Assembly (NCBI GenBank): GCA_021234155.1
Contig: JAJEKV010000021.1
Span: 14,633,760 to 14,697,759, forward strand
DNA from: Isoetes taiwanensis
Taxonomy: Eukaryota > Streptophyta > Lycopodiopsida > Isoetales > Isoetaceae
DNA: 64,000 nucleotides
Reading direction: 5' to 3'
In this document: positions 42,961 through 55,385 of the stretch, one piece after another
How the letters are laid out: the number at the start of each line of letters is the position of its first letter
How positions within the stretch are numbered: the stretch's first letter is position 1
Position numbers and translations under genes: made by a program
Notes under the pieces: model-generated
What the model was told of the DNA's origin: nothing
The model's database searches: none
What the model saw: the letters and a program-made list of their open reading frames with translations, nothing else

Positions 42961-43636
42961 TTACTCGATGCAATGGGAATTATCTTCCCAAATTTCTGGA
43001 ATAATGCTAATGGACCAGAAAAGTTGCTTAAATTTTTTTTAGATTGTGTGAAGGTTTAGATTAGCCATTTTTGTCAGAGACATGTAGTTGCATTCTAGAT
43101 TTAAATGCATTAAAATGCAATCAGGGCTATTTGGCACGACAATATATTCCCAATGTTGGTTGGCTATGATAAATATCAAGGTATTTGGATACATATAGTA
43201 GTAAGGATTTAGTTTTCTAAGCAGTGCTTTGTTATGGTTATTTGATTAAGTTCGAATGATATCTACTCATGAACAATTGCTGTGCAATGGGGCTCTTAGT
43301 GGGAATTGATTACTTTTCTGCTTTGTAATATAATCACATAAAGGCTTTGTGATCCTGAAATAAAACTCAGCTGCACTAGTTGCTCCTACTTAGCCACATC
43401 TCCAAGGGCTTTTTCTCTTGAACAACTTGTGCCTCGTGTTTCTGGCTTGCCAAGTACTGTGTTTTATCCAGCTTTGGTCATATGACCTTTTGGCCACTAT
43501 TACAATATGCTTTAGTCTCATATATTTCCAAGAACTATGGTATTTGTCATTGAAGATATGATTGAATACGAAGAGCATGAGGTGAGCATTAAGAGATATT
43601 GATTTTTGCTTATAAAGGCTTGTTTATGCTTGTTTA
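42961..43636. other. intergenic AT-rich DNA
   Basis: No gene or repeat recognised apart from short frames. Confidence 0.35.
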
Positions 43637-43835
43637 GGATGACTTCAACTCATCTGGTGAAGCATATTGCTCAGCATGTTTGTAAAGTTGTCTGTAAGTA
43701 TGTCCGATGGCGTTGAGCTCTGGTTTCGAATCCATTTGCACAGAATTCTATTGTGGTTTCTCCTGAATCCGATAGCAAGAGAAGGGAGAGTTTGGGGGGG
43801 GAGGGGAAGATCAAAGTACCTGGACATGTGGCATG
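43637..43835 (+). mobile_element. possible SINE-like unit
   Basis: CAACTCATCTGGTGAAGCA (43647) resembles a tRNA A box and TGGTTTCGAATCC (43720-43732) is a good B box. Their spacing, about 60 bases, is longer than in most tRNA heads, and no tail was identified. Confidence 0.35.
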
Positions 43836-44329
43836 ATGATTTGAATTTGCTTAATCAACCTGAACCTGGCATCATTATAACTACCTCTTCCGTAAGTTTT
43901 GGCCCACACTAGACCACACCCACCCACTTCAACATGCTTTGACCCATGAGTTCTTTGTGAAAGGGGCCATGTATCATTGTAAAGTTGGTGGAGGGAGGAT
44001 AGAAATATTAGTACTTTTTATTGGGAGCAGTACAACCACCTATAAAAAATTGTTGCCTCATTACTGCGTGCTGGCAGATGAATGTGTATATAAATCAATT
44101 CATATTGTTGAATTTATTAAATCGCACATGTCTGCTCTCTGCTATATTGAGGATGGCACTTGAACCATAAATTCAATACAAAGGATCCATTGATCGAAGT
44201 TTCATACATGTAAATACGTAAATACATGCTGGATAAATCTTAAAAGTATAGCCATAACAAAAACAATGGGACTATACCCAATATTACCTGAATTGAAAAA
44301 CTTGACGGCCAATTGCTTTAGAATTTTCA

Positions 44330-44845
44330 ACATACTGTTCGCACAACTTGTGAGTCGATGTGAGTCCATGCAATGGTGGATAGATTCTTGAGAAGAATAG
44401 CTCGCTTCGAAGAGAAGAATACATCAAAATCGAACTACCGGCTTCTGAAACTGGAGAGCATGCAAACCATGGGAGAAAGACTGCATACCACGAAAGTGCG
44501 AATATGCAAAGCAGGATACTCTGTCCATCATCAAAAATTTTAATGCAGATGCAACCCACCACCATCATCATCCATCTATCCTTGCTTCCATGCTAACACT
44601 GCCTAATCGCTCCCCTAGCTTGACCACTGCCCTGGCCATTGTCCAATTAGGCCAATCAATCCCCATCATCCAATTTACGCCAAACTTATCCTAGTCGGTC
44701 TATCTAGGACTGGATCCAATATATCAAAACATTATAATATAAGATGTTCAAATTGACCTAGGTTGCCTCAATTCAAATTTCAAAACTGTGATAATCATAA
44801 ATTTAGTTCATTCACATCATGAAATTGAATACACTGTAGCAACAT
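44330..44845. repeat. dispersed repeat copy B1, inverted relative to 6725-7242
   Basis: Reverse complement of copy A1 with scattered differences. In this locus the neighbouring block B2 is 218 bases away, while in copy A the two blocks adjoin. Confidence 0.75.
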
Positions 44846-45063
44846 CTAACATATCAATCTACATTGAGAAGCAATATATTGAAATGCAATAAATGACATT
44901 TCTCAAATACTGGCCATGATAGCATTCAAGATGATCAAGACCATGGTTATTATTCAAATTTACATATGATATGTGCTAGAAATAAATTTGCATTGATCAT
45001 GCAAATACATACCTGCACTAAGGTCCCGATATCTTATACTATTGTTACAATGATGCATCTCAG

Positions 45064-45315
45064 CATAGAACAAAGCATCAAGCAATCTCACCAGTGCGTG
45101 TGAGCATAGATACGTAGCATCACTAGTCGCACTAGAGTGTTTATTCTGCATATAATAGTATATTGCATGGTGACATGCCAATGCCTATTTTGCATATGAT
45201 ACTGGTATTGCATGTCAGCTTTTGTAAGATATTCACACCTCTAAGGATACAAAGTATATTTTTATTACTAAGAATCCATAAAAAATAGAGAATGCTATCG
45301 TTCTTGTCAAAACTA
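45064..45315. repeat. dispersed repeat copy B2, direct match to 7254-7505
   Basis: Same orientation as copy A2 over about 250 bases. The LINE-like coding that follows copy A is absent here. Confidence 0.75.
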
Positions 45316-46945
45316 CTTTGTAATTTATAAAGATCCAGAATCTGTTTCTTTAGTTCTCCAGTACAAAAGTCTCTTATAATATTAGAATAGAATAGAATAG
45401 AAAATGGCTTTTTAAAGAATCAGATAATGTGTAGATAGTAAAATTGAAATTGGATATTGGAAATACCCCTTTTACACTACCTTATATCAAGGATCTATGC
45501 TCATCTATGTGCAATCAGTATAGATCAACGAGCTTTCTAGCTGCACATCAATAGATCACAACTTGCACATATGACATTGCTAAAGTATGTAAAAACTAAT
45601 TTGGATGTTGTACCTTACCTCTCAGATACATGTGCTGTAAAGGCCTGCCTTTACTATCCTTCATACCAGCTGAATCTCCATTTTAAACACTCTGTTATGA
45701 CCTTTAACCTGCAACGTGTCATTGTTTCTGCCTGAACATGCCCATTTTGTGGTATACAGGAGATACCCGAAATCCATCTCCTGAAGGTATAAAGGACCTA
45801 GTTCCAATAGTCTACGAGACTAAATCTGCTTCCAATGGAATAAGGTATCAAGGACCTAGTTCCAAAATCCATGAGGCTAAATCTACTTCCAACAGATTGA
45901 CCTCTTCCTGCAATATTATCATTTCCTTCAATATTAGATTTAGGCTTACAATATTATCATTTCCTTCATCCAAACTTGTAGCTGTTGAGTACAATTTTTC
46001 AAGATCCCTAGCCCTTGCTTTTAATGCTTGCAATCTGTCCTCTATAATCTAAAATAAGAAGACGGAATCAGATAATGAGAAAATAATTGAGAAAATAATT
46101 GCTTCAAAGAATTCCAAAAGGATACTCCAATGCGAACAATGCCTCATGGCCAAATCCACTTGCCCAAACCCATTATTGCCTGTATTCTGCCTGGAACCTA
46201 CTAGGGATTCTTTATTTGCACCAGACAGTCAGATGGTACCCTAATGTCATATTACGACAACCAAATCACCTAACTCACCTAGACCAGAGAAAACTTTGGC
46301 CTCAACTGTTGGATGCGAAAAAATTCCTAGTCCTAGCATATCTCAATAATATTCGATCAACCACCTTCCAAGGGTTTGCCCTTTGGGCAACCCAAAAAAA
46401 GAAAGAAAGGTCCTAAACTCAATGTGTATCTATGCTCATGAGAACACAATTGTTGAGCACTAATAATGTCCACAAGTTTGAAAGAAAAAAAAAAAATTGT
46501 TTTCCCTGAGATAAATTTTTGGTATTCATAATCATGCATAAATAAGACAACTAACACAATAGAAGTTGACAATGACATGATGGGGTATCTAATGCATAAC
46601 ACATCCTTTATGCATACTCCATCCATGAAGAAATTAAAAATCTTAGCCATATCTGGTTGCTCACGATATCATGCACATGCTTCATATTTTATCCAATTTA
46701 ATTCATAAATGCAAATATAAATCATTGTTTGGCGGCTAGATAGATCGATGCTTGACTGCATAGGGAAAACCAAATTGGGACGTCATTCTGCAATGCGATA
46801 ACAAGAGGGGCCCTGCGACAACATAACAAGACAATAGTTGATCCTCCAGGTGGTAAACATATGCATGTTAGCTCGCTCACTTTGACATATACTTTGACGA
46901 GTTTAATGTGATAAATTCAAATTGCAAGTCCCAACATTTGTTTTG
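45316..46945. other. no supported gene; minor coiled-coil frame and local duplication
   Basis: A small minus frame (46033-45848) encodes a heptad-like helix (LNLILKEMIILQEEVNLLEV). Around 45795-45890 the phrase GGACCTAGTTCCA with GAGRCTAAATCTRCTTCCAA occurs twice in tandem. Otherwise AT-rich non-coding DNA. Confidence 0.35.
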
Positions 46946-47342
46946 AATACGTAATCACCACTTGCCTGGGATTACTGTATTTTTCTGTATCTTTTTTAAG
47001 GTGGAATTTCACCTCCACCAAGATTGTTTTTGTTGTTATTTGTTGCAAAGATGAATGGGATTTGCATGCCTTCACGAGGCCTTCTTACACATATGGAATT
47101 CAAGAAGTCTATGTCATCTTGTGTTTGTTGAGCCAGTCGCATTCTTGATAGAATTGTTGCAAATATTTGATCATCTTGTTGGCGCACTATTTCCTTTAAT
47201 TCATAGTACTTTATATTAGATTTCCATGAATGATAGAGTTCTGGAATTGAGATAGAACCAAGCCTCTTGAGATCCTTTTCTTCAGGATTAGCAAATACCA
47301 TCTTCTCGCATATAGGAGGCAATTGGTATAAATCTCCACTGA

Positions 47343-49076
47343 CTATTTGTCTAAACCACCAAAGGGTGAAACGCCCCAGCAATACTTGTACTCACAACAT
47401 AGATGGTCCAAGTGCGTAAAAAGTGGCATTCCAATCATAGATATTTCATCTAGAACAAGTAACCTTAAGGCACGATATGTATTCCTTGCTAGTTGCAGTC
47501 TTTGTCCGGTAGGTAGACTATATTGTTTGCCGTCTGCTTCTGTTGGAGTTAATCCAAATGCGGAATGTATTGTTGTTCCTTTTATATTATTTGCAGCTTT
47601 TCCAGTCAATGCAGCAACTATGCATGTCGTATATGGCGCATCATTTGGATATTTGATTTCATAAAACCTCTTTAAGCTTTCTATTAAACATTTTGTCAAT
47701 CTCGATTTACCAACTCCGGCACCTCCTGTAAGGAATAATAAAATTGGCGAAATGTCATCCACAATCTTCCTATACATTATGTCATCATATAACAATCTCT
47801 GCTCTTTGTTTAGTGTTCTGACCAAATTATAGTATTGATCATTGGGCATAAACTCGTTGTTTGTAATTGTTCGTATGGATGATATTGAGGAACTTGTACT
47901 TGGATTTGGATGTACTGCATTATTCATGTCCAACCCCACATCGAACTCATTGTTGCCTCCATGTTCTTCGTTGTTGCCACAATGGTGTAAGCCTTGTTCA
48001 TGTAAGTCATCAGCTATTTGCTCTATATGAGTCCATACTTCATCTAATTCATTAGATGAACCGAATACAAATTTCTTGTGTGCTTCTTCAATTTGTTGTT
48101 GACAATGCAAATATGCATTATGGAATGTGCTTTGACCACATAAGAGCTCATCTTCATTTCGGAATGGCAAATGCAAAAGCAAACGTTCATATGCCCACGC
48201 TTCTATATCTATTGTCATATTGTAGTTGCTGAAACGAATAACTACATCTTTTGTTTCATGTCTTCTATTCATTCTTCTCTTGTCTATGTACTTACCCTTT
48301 GAGTCGATATATGAGGATACAACTACTGCCAATGATAGTTCTTCAAGTTCATTCTCCCTGCTCTTATATTTGTCTATCACAGAAGAAGCTGCAATATCAG
48401 TGCTATCAGGACTGAGTTGTTTCAACTGTTCTTTTGACTTGAGTCGGAAGGTACGTTTGTGTGGTTCACTTGTATCAATATATATTACAGTTCGAGATAA
48501 TGTTTGTAATCGCATTCCTAATAGAAGGAATAGAGCTTGTTGCATGGGAACCTCTTGAGAACGATATGAATGCATTACCCGCCAGATCCTTTGTATTGTA
48601 TCCACATTATTCACTTTACATTCTTCTATAATCTTCGATAATGTTCTTTGAGATATCGGTTTGGGATTGGTAATATAAGAAAGACGATTATCGCAAACGG
48701 CATATGGATCAATGATATCTTGTAAATCGATGTTTGCTCTCCATAGTCGAGATATAGTAGGATTGAAGGGATTTGTATATGCATCTTTAATTTTCCTCTG
48801 CATAAATACTTTAGGCCCAGGAATTGTTTGGCATAAAACATTAATATATTGCTCCTCTGTAATTTGGAGATTGCTCAACAAATCATCAATCCCTTTGTCA
48901 CCTTTGTCATAATTGCTTTCTAGGTATTCATCAATTAATCTTTTTTCTTCTGCACTGCTATTGCTTGGGGATAAGATGCATGTCTTTCTCATTGGAGGTT
49001 GAGGATAGTTGAACCTACATTTGACGTTTTTTTTTCTTCCTGCAAGATCTAGAATGGTTATGTGTTTGAATATCAC
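47343..49076 (-). pseudogene. Helentron Rep end and Pif1-type helicase
   Basis: A 577-codon frame. Residues 18-31 (NVKCRFNYPQPPMRK) finish the Rep zinc-like motif. Residues 111-138 read LWRANIDLQDIIDPY and AVCDNRLSYITNPK: the place of the first catalytic Tyr has Asn130, while Tyr134 remains. Residues 448-458 (FLTGGAGVGKS) are Walker A, residues 486-506 (IVAALTGKAANNIKGTTIHS) motif Ia, and VLDEISMIG (541-549) Walker B. The frame is lost at 47350 and QIVSGDLYQLPPI follows in the next one (47382-46996), with ILSRMRLAQQTQDD. Confidence 0.8.
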
Positions 49077-49347
49077 GTAATTCTTCAGGTAATAACATAT
49101 GATCAGTTGTCATGAATTTATCTACAAACTCAATGATCCGTTCTGGTGAATCATAAGGATATTGTAGTGCATTCTTTACCCACAGTAACATGTGATCATG
49201 TGGACTTCCACGATTTTGAAACTGTGTAACACAAACACTATCAACGACCCCACCTACAATTGAAGGATCATTCTCTAGAAGCTTTTTCATTGCATCCATG
49301 CGATGCACATAATACCTTGCACATGTTAATGGATCTGCCCTTGTCAA
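49015..49347 (-). pseudogene. Helentron Rep (HUH nuclease) segment
   Basis: The frame reads ADPLTCARYYVHRMDAMKKL, VDSVCVTQFQNRGSPHDHML and LW. FQNRGSPHxHxLLW is the HUH motif of Helitron Rep; His50 and His52 (49200-49192) are both present, with Asp between them where a hydrophobic residue is usual. QTHNHSRSC near the end is the next metal-binding-like motif, cut by a T9 run where the frame shifts into the helicase frame. Confidence 0.8.
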
Positions 49348-49699
49348 TTCTATGATAAGCCTATTGTCCGACCAATTTGCGGTAGTTCCTTCTTCAACAA
49401 TATCGATTTAGATGCTTCAATGCCACAATCAAATTTGTCCAATATTTTCTCGCCATACTAAAAGTTACAAACAATGATCTTTGGACCAAGGAATCTTAAC
49501 ATAGCCATTGCTTCCTTTTTCACATGATTCAACTTATCGGTGATGTTCTTAATGCCTTTAAATCATTGAAACCCAAATTGTCTTTCAATAAGTTTCTCAA
49601 GTTTGTGGTGTCTAAAACATAAGATGCAATTGAGGTTTCTATCTTCTCTTCTTCCTCTTCTTAGCTTTTTGTAGTTTGCGAGCCTTGCACAAAATGAAT

Positions 49700-50048
49700 T
49701 TCATCCATGATAAATTTGAAAAAAATGTTCTCTATATTCCTTGCAAAACGGCGATCTATATTCAAGAGTTCCCATTCACAAATTTGCTTATATGTAAACT
49801 TCTCACGCAATTTGTGGAGGTCTTTTCTTTCCTCCAAATAGAGTTGGAAAACAAGATTCCTCTACATTTGAAACCATAAAGAAACCCATTGGATGGTTTC
49901 CTTCTCCAGGAGCTACAATTACCTTTTGATCTTGAAAATCCTGGATATGTTGAGCACTTAAGAAGTTTTGCACTAATGTGTTACCTTGATGTTCCAAATG
50001 TAATTCGTCAATTCCTAAGTTTTCAGTATTCACATTTGTGTATCGCAT
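49700..50048 (-). pseudogene. Helitron-like N domain segment
   Basis: The frame 50048-49803 reads VIVAPGEGNHPMGFFMVSNV and ESCFPTLFGGKKRP. Downstream, in another frame, WELLNIDRRFARNIENIFFK and FIMDEIHFVQG match the w.L.n.drRFa.n..yiFf motif. The one-base shift at about 49840 splits the domain. Confidence 0.65.
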
Positions 50049-50908
50049 TTTTGTGATCCAATAGTTGATAGCCAGTTCTCGTTTATTTGAATACCTGATT
50101 CTTTATATAAATCTTCATCTTTTAATTCATAAAGTGCATTCATAACATGGCGTGGTCTGATAGAACCTTCCATATACGCATTTGTATCACTTATTGTTGC
50201 ATCTTCATCAAGAAATCTAGGAAGTGAATCTTGGGTCGTCTTAATGTTTGAAGCAACATGTACAACAGCACCTTTGATACGATGTTGCCCTATGCCTGCT
50301 TGTGAAATAGATATTTGTGCAAAGGGTATTCTCAATGATATTAACCTTTCTTCTAGTGGATGCAGCATAAGAACAGTTGGTGGTACAACATTCAATTCAA
50401 TATTCTCAGGACTATAGAAGTTGCCTTTATTATAGCATTGCTTGCAAGATGTATTATCGCTCCCTTTATACCAAACTTTGTTCAGTACATTGCTAAGGTT
50501 CTTGAAATGTGTCTTTTGTTTCATCATCTGGTAAGAGAATCTTAACCTCTTGCAAGAAAGACAGGGAATTATTGGAATATCAGCAGACGCCTCTTCAAAA
50601 TCATAGATACCATTAATACAAATGTCTCCAATATCAGTGTCTACATGGTTACCATCATCGACATTGTGTAAAGAATCGACTTGAATGGTGCTAATATTGC
50701 TTGCAAATATACCATTGTCCTGTAATCTTAGTAATTTTGATGGATTTGATTGATCAGAGGTGGATAGTTGTATATCACATTGTGACAAATGTTTTGAACG
50801 TGCTCTTTTCTTCCAAGAAGTTGAAGCAATACTGTCTTCTTTAGTGACGTTGAGCTCTATATTATTCATGGAGCTTGAACAAACGTTTTGATGAGAAATA
50901 GCGTCCAC
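50030..50908 (-). CDS. Helentron N-terminal protein part (DUF6570-like, zinc binding)
   Basis: This 292-codon frame has a variable, charged first 100 residues and then PCLSCKRLRF (Cys116, Cys119), VWYKGSDNTSCKQCYNKGNF (Cys155, Cys158), LHPLEERLISLRIPFAQI, GIGQHRIKGAVVHVASNI and DSLPRFLDE. A pair of CxxC motifs followed by E..L.S...PF..I and G..QH..KG.VV is the N-terminal signature of animal and plant Helitron proteins. It probably helps DNA recognition. The frame is lost at QKCDTQM and continues in the next one. Confidence 0.75.
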   Translation of the reverse strand: MDAISHQNVCSSSMNNIELNVTKEDSIASTSWKKRARSKHLSQCDIQLSTSDQSNPSKLLRLQDNGIFASNISTIQVDSLHNVDDGNHVDTDIGDICINGIYDFEEASADIPIIPCLSCKRLRFSYQMMKQKTHFKNLSNVLNKVWYKGSDNTSCKQCYNKGNFYSPENIELNVVPPTVLMLHPLEERLISLRIPFAQISISQAGIGQHRIKGAVVHVASNIKTTQDSLPRFLDEDATISDTNAYMEGSIRPRHVMNALYELKDEDLYKESGIQINENWLSTIGSQKCDTQM

Positions 50909-51155
50909 GAATTGTACACAACCTTGTAACCTACAAAACCATTAAATATTATAAAATTTGTGCTAAGAAAGTGGAGCAACATAATAAGTGTTAAACCTAA
51001 GAAATATTGTACGTGCATTAGAGTTTCATTTAAAGCATACCTGTTATGTTTGTTTGCCTCTACACTATGTTGTTCATCACCACGTTGGTGAAGGTTGTTC
51101 ATGGACATGGAACAAAGATCCACATTGACACCACCATTGACACCACCAAGAGCAT

Positions 51156-51310
51156 TTATAGATGGTACAACACCTTCATTGTTTTGAACCGAGCCTTCAA
51201 AATCATGAATACCATTAATAGAAAAGTCTTCAATATCAGCATCGAGATGGTTACCATCATTCGTGTTATGTATAGAATGGACTTCAATAGTGCTAGTATT
51301 ACTTGCAAAT
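51156..51310. repeat. partial duplicate of 50600-50720
   Basis: The words ATGAATACCATTAATA, ATATCAGCATCGAGATGG, TTACCATCATTCG and TAGTATTACTTGCAAAT mirror 50600-50720 in the same orientation. It is a second, worn copy of the Helentron 5' coding region. Confidence 0.7.
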
Positions 51311-51374
51311 CTCTGGACACATGGTCTGATCTCTGATCAGACATATGAAGGGTTGTTGAAGTCCTGTGAGTGGG

Positions 51375-51596
51375 TGTCCATGTCTTCCATAGACTGCAAC
51401 GAATTGGGGTTCTCCAAGCTAGGTAAGGTAAAATGTTTCAAACAAACTCTATTGTTGAGAACATGAATTGGGGTTCTCCAGCTTCACAATAAATTGTACT
51501 ATTATTATCTGGTACTCTTGGAGATTTGGCAGAATTGTGGAAAAGTTTAAAATTGCTCTAGACTGCTACTTTGCGGTGTGGTTTGGTGTGGGCAAC
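51375..51596. repeat. direct repeat, partner at 51974-52192
   Basis: Shares GTCCATGTCTTCCATAGACT, TAGGTAAGGTAAAATGTTTC and GAAAAGTTTAAAATTGCTCT with 51974-52192 in the same order. The two copies are about 90% alike and lie just upstream of the Helentron 5' end. Confidence 0.9.
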
Positions 51597-51973
51597 GCAC
51601 CATTTTTCATCAAGTGAAGCTCCAAACTAATATAGGTCTCGATGGAGGTTTTACAATGTTAGTTTCTAGGGTGACAAGTTAGGTGTTACCTACTCTATGT
51701 TTCTGCGGCAGTGCATTGTCTTCCTTACAACTTCATTTTGTTGGTTACACATGACCACCACATACTTCATCGATGCTTGATTACAAAGGAATCGAACAAA
51801 TAACGAGCTTTGCATTTACGGCCGGTGTTGTAACATAGTCTTTTGAAGTGAGGCCATGAGTGTTGCCAAATTCTAAAAAGAAAAAAAGGACGACCCAATG
51901 AAGAAATGAAAAGAAGGATTATTCGACAAACCACCGAGCTTTTTGTCAATCAACAAAAGCTCTGTACATCGTG

Positions 51974-52192
51974 GTCCATGTCTTCCATAGACTGCAATCA
52001 ATTGGGGTTCTCAAGCTAGGTAAGGTAAAATGTTTCAAACAAACTCTATTGCTCAGAACACGAATCGGGCTTCTCCAGCTTCGTAATAAATTGTACTGCT
52101 ATTATCTTGTACTCTTCCAAATTTGGTAGAATTGTGGAAAAGTTTAAAATTGCTCTAGACTGCTACTTTGCTTTGTGGTTTGGTGTGGGCAA
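51974..52192. repeat. direct repeat, partner of 51375-51596
   Basis: Second copy of the previous repeat, same orientation. The 378 bases between the copies have no recognised content. Confidence 0.9.
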
Positions 52193-53977
52193 GGGGTTGG
52201 ATGGGAATTTGTGGAGAGAGTCAAGAAAGGAAAAGATGGAATGTTTGTGGTGGCTTATAGCTTAATTCAAGTTATTTTTAATATCAAGGTGGGAATGCAA
52301 CAACACTGCCATAGTCAGTAACTTTCAGACTTAAATGAGACACTTGAAAATGTAGTTTCACAATGGAAAAAGGAGAATCCATCTGTAGCCTATTTTATAA
52401 TCTATTACCACCTGAGTTTGTGTAACATCTATAACAAATTCTGATCGTATTGAACTCATCAAAACTGTGTACAAATTCTGATCATTGCATAATAAGTTTG
52501 TATACCACTGAAACAAATTATGATCTGAATAGGGACTGAAAGCAACCTTCTTTATGCCATGGTCGTCATGCAATTTTGCCCAGAGCATAGCGCTAACCCT
52601 AAAGCTAAACAGAATGTAATATCCCACAGATCTATTGAATTCAAACACCTTAGGAGCCGGTGTCCACTATGGTCTACTTGTGTGCGGACATGGAAAAATG
52701 GTCAGAACTGGCTGAATCAGCTTCAGATTAGAATCCTTATTATTGAAGTTGCCTATTGCTGCCAAGCTTTTTCAGGTTGCATATAAGCAGGGCACATGAT
52801 GCACAAGCAAAAAATTGCTTTTAACGCTTCATAAGGAGTTGAGTCATCCTGAAATGTGCCTGCAAGTTTAAGCCCTAAAAATTCAAACAAAAGGAAGAAT
52901 GGCAGGCTTACTACAGGCTGTCACACATCAAAGTAAGGAGACTGGATTTCACACAAGCAACGTGAAATCCACTCTCAATAGGATCCTTCAGTGAAGCAAG
53001 GAGATGCATGGTGCAGGATCCTGAAAGGTATTTAAGAAAGAAGTAACAATGCAAAGGTAGAATAGCATTTGATCAAATTCATACAGTAAAGCTTATGAAC
53101 AAAGCATTCCAGACATTCGATTTATCAAATACGAAGAACAATAAAAATGCAGAAAACAATGACATACCTGTAACTGCATCTGCCTTTTCCATCTGCGCAT
53201 CTGCGCAATGCCCATGTTTAGCAGATGATTAGCACGGATATTTAAAGTTCAATCTAGAAAACGTGAAGGGATTACAAATCCTTTTCTATAAATACATTCC
53301 AATAAAAAACAATCACCGCCGGAAAAACAATCAGTAATGGCGGCCGTCAGATTATCAGATATACCCCTGATATGCCAGAATATGCCAAAACCAACCCTCC
53401 CCCTAACGAATTGCCCCCTTAACAGGGGCAATCCAAAAATCTGGAACCTACAAAAAATAATAATGGAAAATAAAACTCCATACTTAAATACAAAAAAAGC
53501 CAGCAATTGGAAATCAAAGAATTCCAAAAACAAAGGTAAACAGATGCATATTTGGCAAAACTATCTTAAATGCTGTAAATAACCTTGGCCACAGTAGCCA
53601 ATTTTTCTTTTGATGTGATGATCCATCAAAGTATTGATCGGGCCTTAGAATCGATCGGGCCTGAGGAAAAGATGAATGGGAATAGATCTATTTGCCACGA
53701 AAAGTTCAAAAAATAAAAAATCGTAAAATTAAAAAGTATTTCTAATCCTATGAGTTGTAAAACGCATAATAATTATGATGGTAAGTGGCGAATTTGGAGG
53801 CGTTAATGAAAACCCCCTAGGATGTGGCAAAACCGATATTCCCTAGGGGTACATCCTATGCTAAAATGACTATTTTCTTGGCCTTGGTAGTTCATTCATG
53901 GAACCTTAATGGCTCAATGGTGATGAGACCATTAAACGCCTCAAGGTGGCACAAGGAGTATGATTATATGCTGTGTA
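52193..53977. other. no gene recognised
   Basis: AT-rich DNA with frames under 100 codons in both directions. An inverted word TCCCTAGG / CCTAGGG occurs near 53816-53850. Confidence 0.35.
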
Positions 53978-54107
53978 TGGGTGGTTTTGCTTAGTGGACT
54001 ATTTCGTCCTCTTGGTTTTGAGTCCCATGTCACAGGTCTCTTGTATGTATCCTGATTTTCTTTGATAATAGATTGTCGTCCTTCAAAAAACAGAAAAAAA
54101 AAAAAAA
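53978..54107 (+). mobile_element. tRNA-derived SINE-like unit with poly(A) tail
   Basis: TTTTGCTTAGTGGACTA (53985) fits the A box and GGTTTTGAGTCCC (54013-54025) the B box, about 28 bases apart. A LINE-like 3' part (CTTTGATAATAGATTGTCG) leads to an A-rich tail at 54085-54107. Length and order match a short plant SINE. A target duplication could not be found. Confidence 0.5.
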
Positions 54108-54857
54108 CATCTCATTGTTTTACACGTAAGCCATTCTTATAAAATAACAAATTCACATCTTATGTCTAAGAAATATAAATCTCAATATAAACTAGAAGAA
54201 TGAAATATGCATAAGCTAATTATAAAAATTTACAGACATAGTGAAAAATTGTATATACAAATCAAAAACAAGAAATAGATATCCTTATAAAAACATTGAA
54301 TACTTGAAGGTTTAAATAGATTCTCGTGTTGCAACTCGCAAGATACGACATGATACCTATAGATAGGCTTTCCTCATCTCAACGTTTTTTTTTACAATGG
54401 TTTAGAGTGGGTAGTTGCACATTTGCAAGCTACCCATATATTTGAAAAATGCAGGAAAAAATTCAATTATATCACATGGACCCCAAAAATGAAAAATGTT
54501 GCAGATGTTGAGTAGTGTACCTCCCGAAAGCTTATCCTCGGGATTAAAAACCTCACCTTTTCAGGTTTTTAAGAAAAAAGCTAGTGATAAACCCTTGGCA
54601 AGGGACTTGGACAAATTCATGGCTGCTAAAAATGCTTCATAAGAAATACCATGCTGTAAGGAGTAATCAGAGATGCACATTATTACTACAATTGCACCAA
54701 AACTAAAACACAATGATAAGAAGACAAAAATCTCAAGGGGGGAGGGTGGGCGCTACAGGCATGTCATGCCACAAAATCTTGAAAAGAGAGGGACTGAACA
54801 CACGTGCGACATGACGATTTTAACAAATAACATTTGCATAAATAACAAATTCACGAG

Positions 54858-55022
54858 CAGAAGAGTGGGACATAAGGAAACTGCTGAGAGATGAGAAAGC
54901 ACTGATGAGAAGCCAATGAATAACTCTGCATAATGATCTCCCAACTGGATGAGCGGCCCAAAAATGCATGCAATGTATAGATGCTCGTCTTGCACGAGAA
55001 TCGATCCAATACTCAGATTGAT
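54858..55022. repeat. diverged duplication, partner at 55212-55385
   Basis: Both blocks contain ACTGMGAGATGNGAAAGCAC, GATGAGAAGC, AAAAATGCATGYRATG and CTCGTC in that order. The copies have many changes, so the duplication is old. Confidence 0.65.
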
Positions 55023-55211
55023 GACATTCTCATATTGTAACTCACAAGATAGAACACCTTGACTACTAGAGATGTTCCAGTTTATACAAACTAAATCCAA
55101 GGCAAGGTTGACGGATTTTCCCATGCAGGACAAATAAAGCGAAGACAGAAGAGGCTAGAAAATAGGATAAGGAATGCCAAGGAAGGTGCAGGAGGCCTTC
55201 CCCTGCGTGAG

Positions 55212-55385
55212 GTTACAGAAGAGAAACAAGCGAACCACTGAGAGATGTGAAAGCACCGATGAGAAGCTTATGAAAAACCCTGCAATAAATAGTAGCGGCC
55301 TAAAAATGCATGTGATGCATACATGCAACACATGCAATCCATGGATCCTCGTCATGTACGACAACCCAATTCATTACTTGGATCG
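55212..55385. repeat. diverged duplication, partner of 54858-55022
   Basis: Second copy in the same orientation; it differs from the first by several indels and many substitutions. Confidence 0.65.

Larger units (their letters stand above)
46946..51123 (-). mobile_element. Helentron/Helitron, truncated and frameshifted
   Basis: On the minus strand the parts follow in the normal order: N-terminal segment (51123-50866), zinc-finger/DUF6570-like region (50908-50030), Helitron-like N domain (50048-49700), Rep HUH domain (49347-49015), second-tyrosine region and Pif1-type helicase (49076-46996). Frameshifts lie at about 50040, 49850, 49600-49350, 49025 (in a T9 run) and 47360. The helicase stops at FIFATNNNKNNL near 47010, well before motifs V-VI, and no endonuclease follows. 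The sequence GTAATCACCACTTGCC just past the break recurs at 17286. Confidence 0.85.

Noticed and set aside
43857-44163. Plus-strand ORF 43939-44163 as a gene
   Set aside because: Short, no motif, no splice signals, low-complexity neighbourhood.
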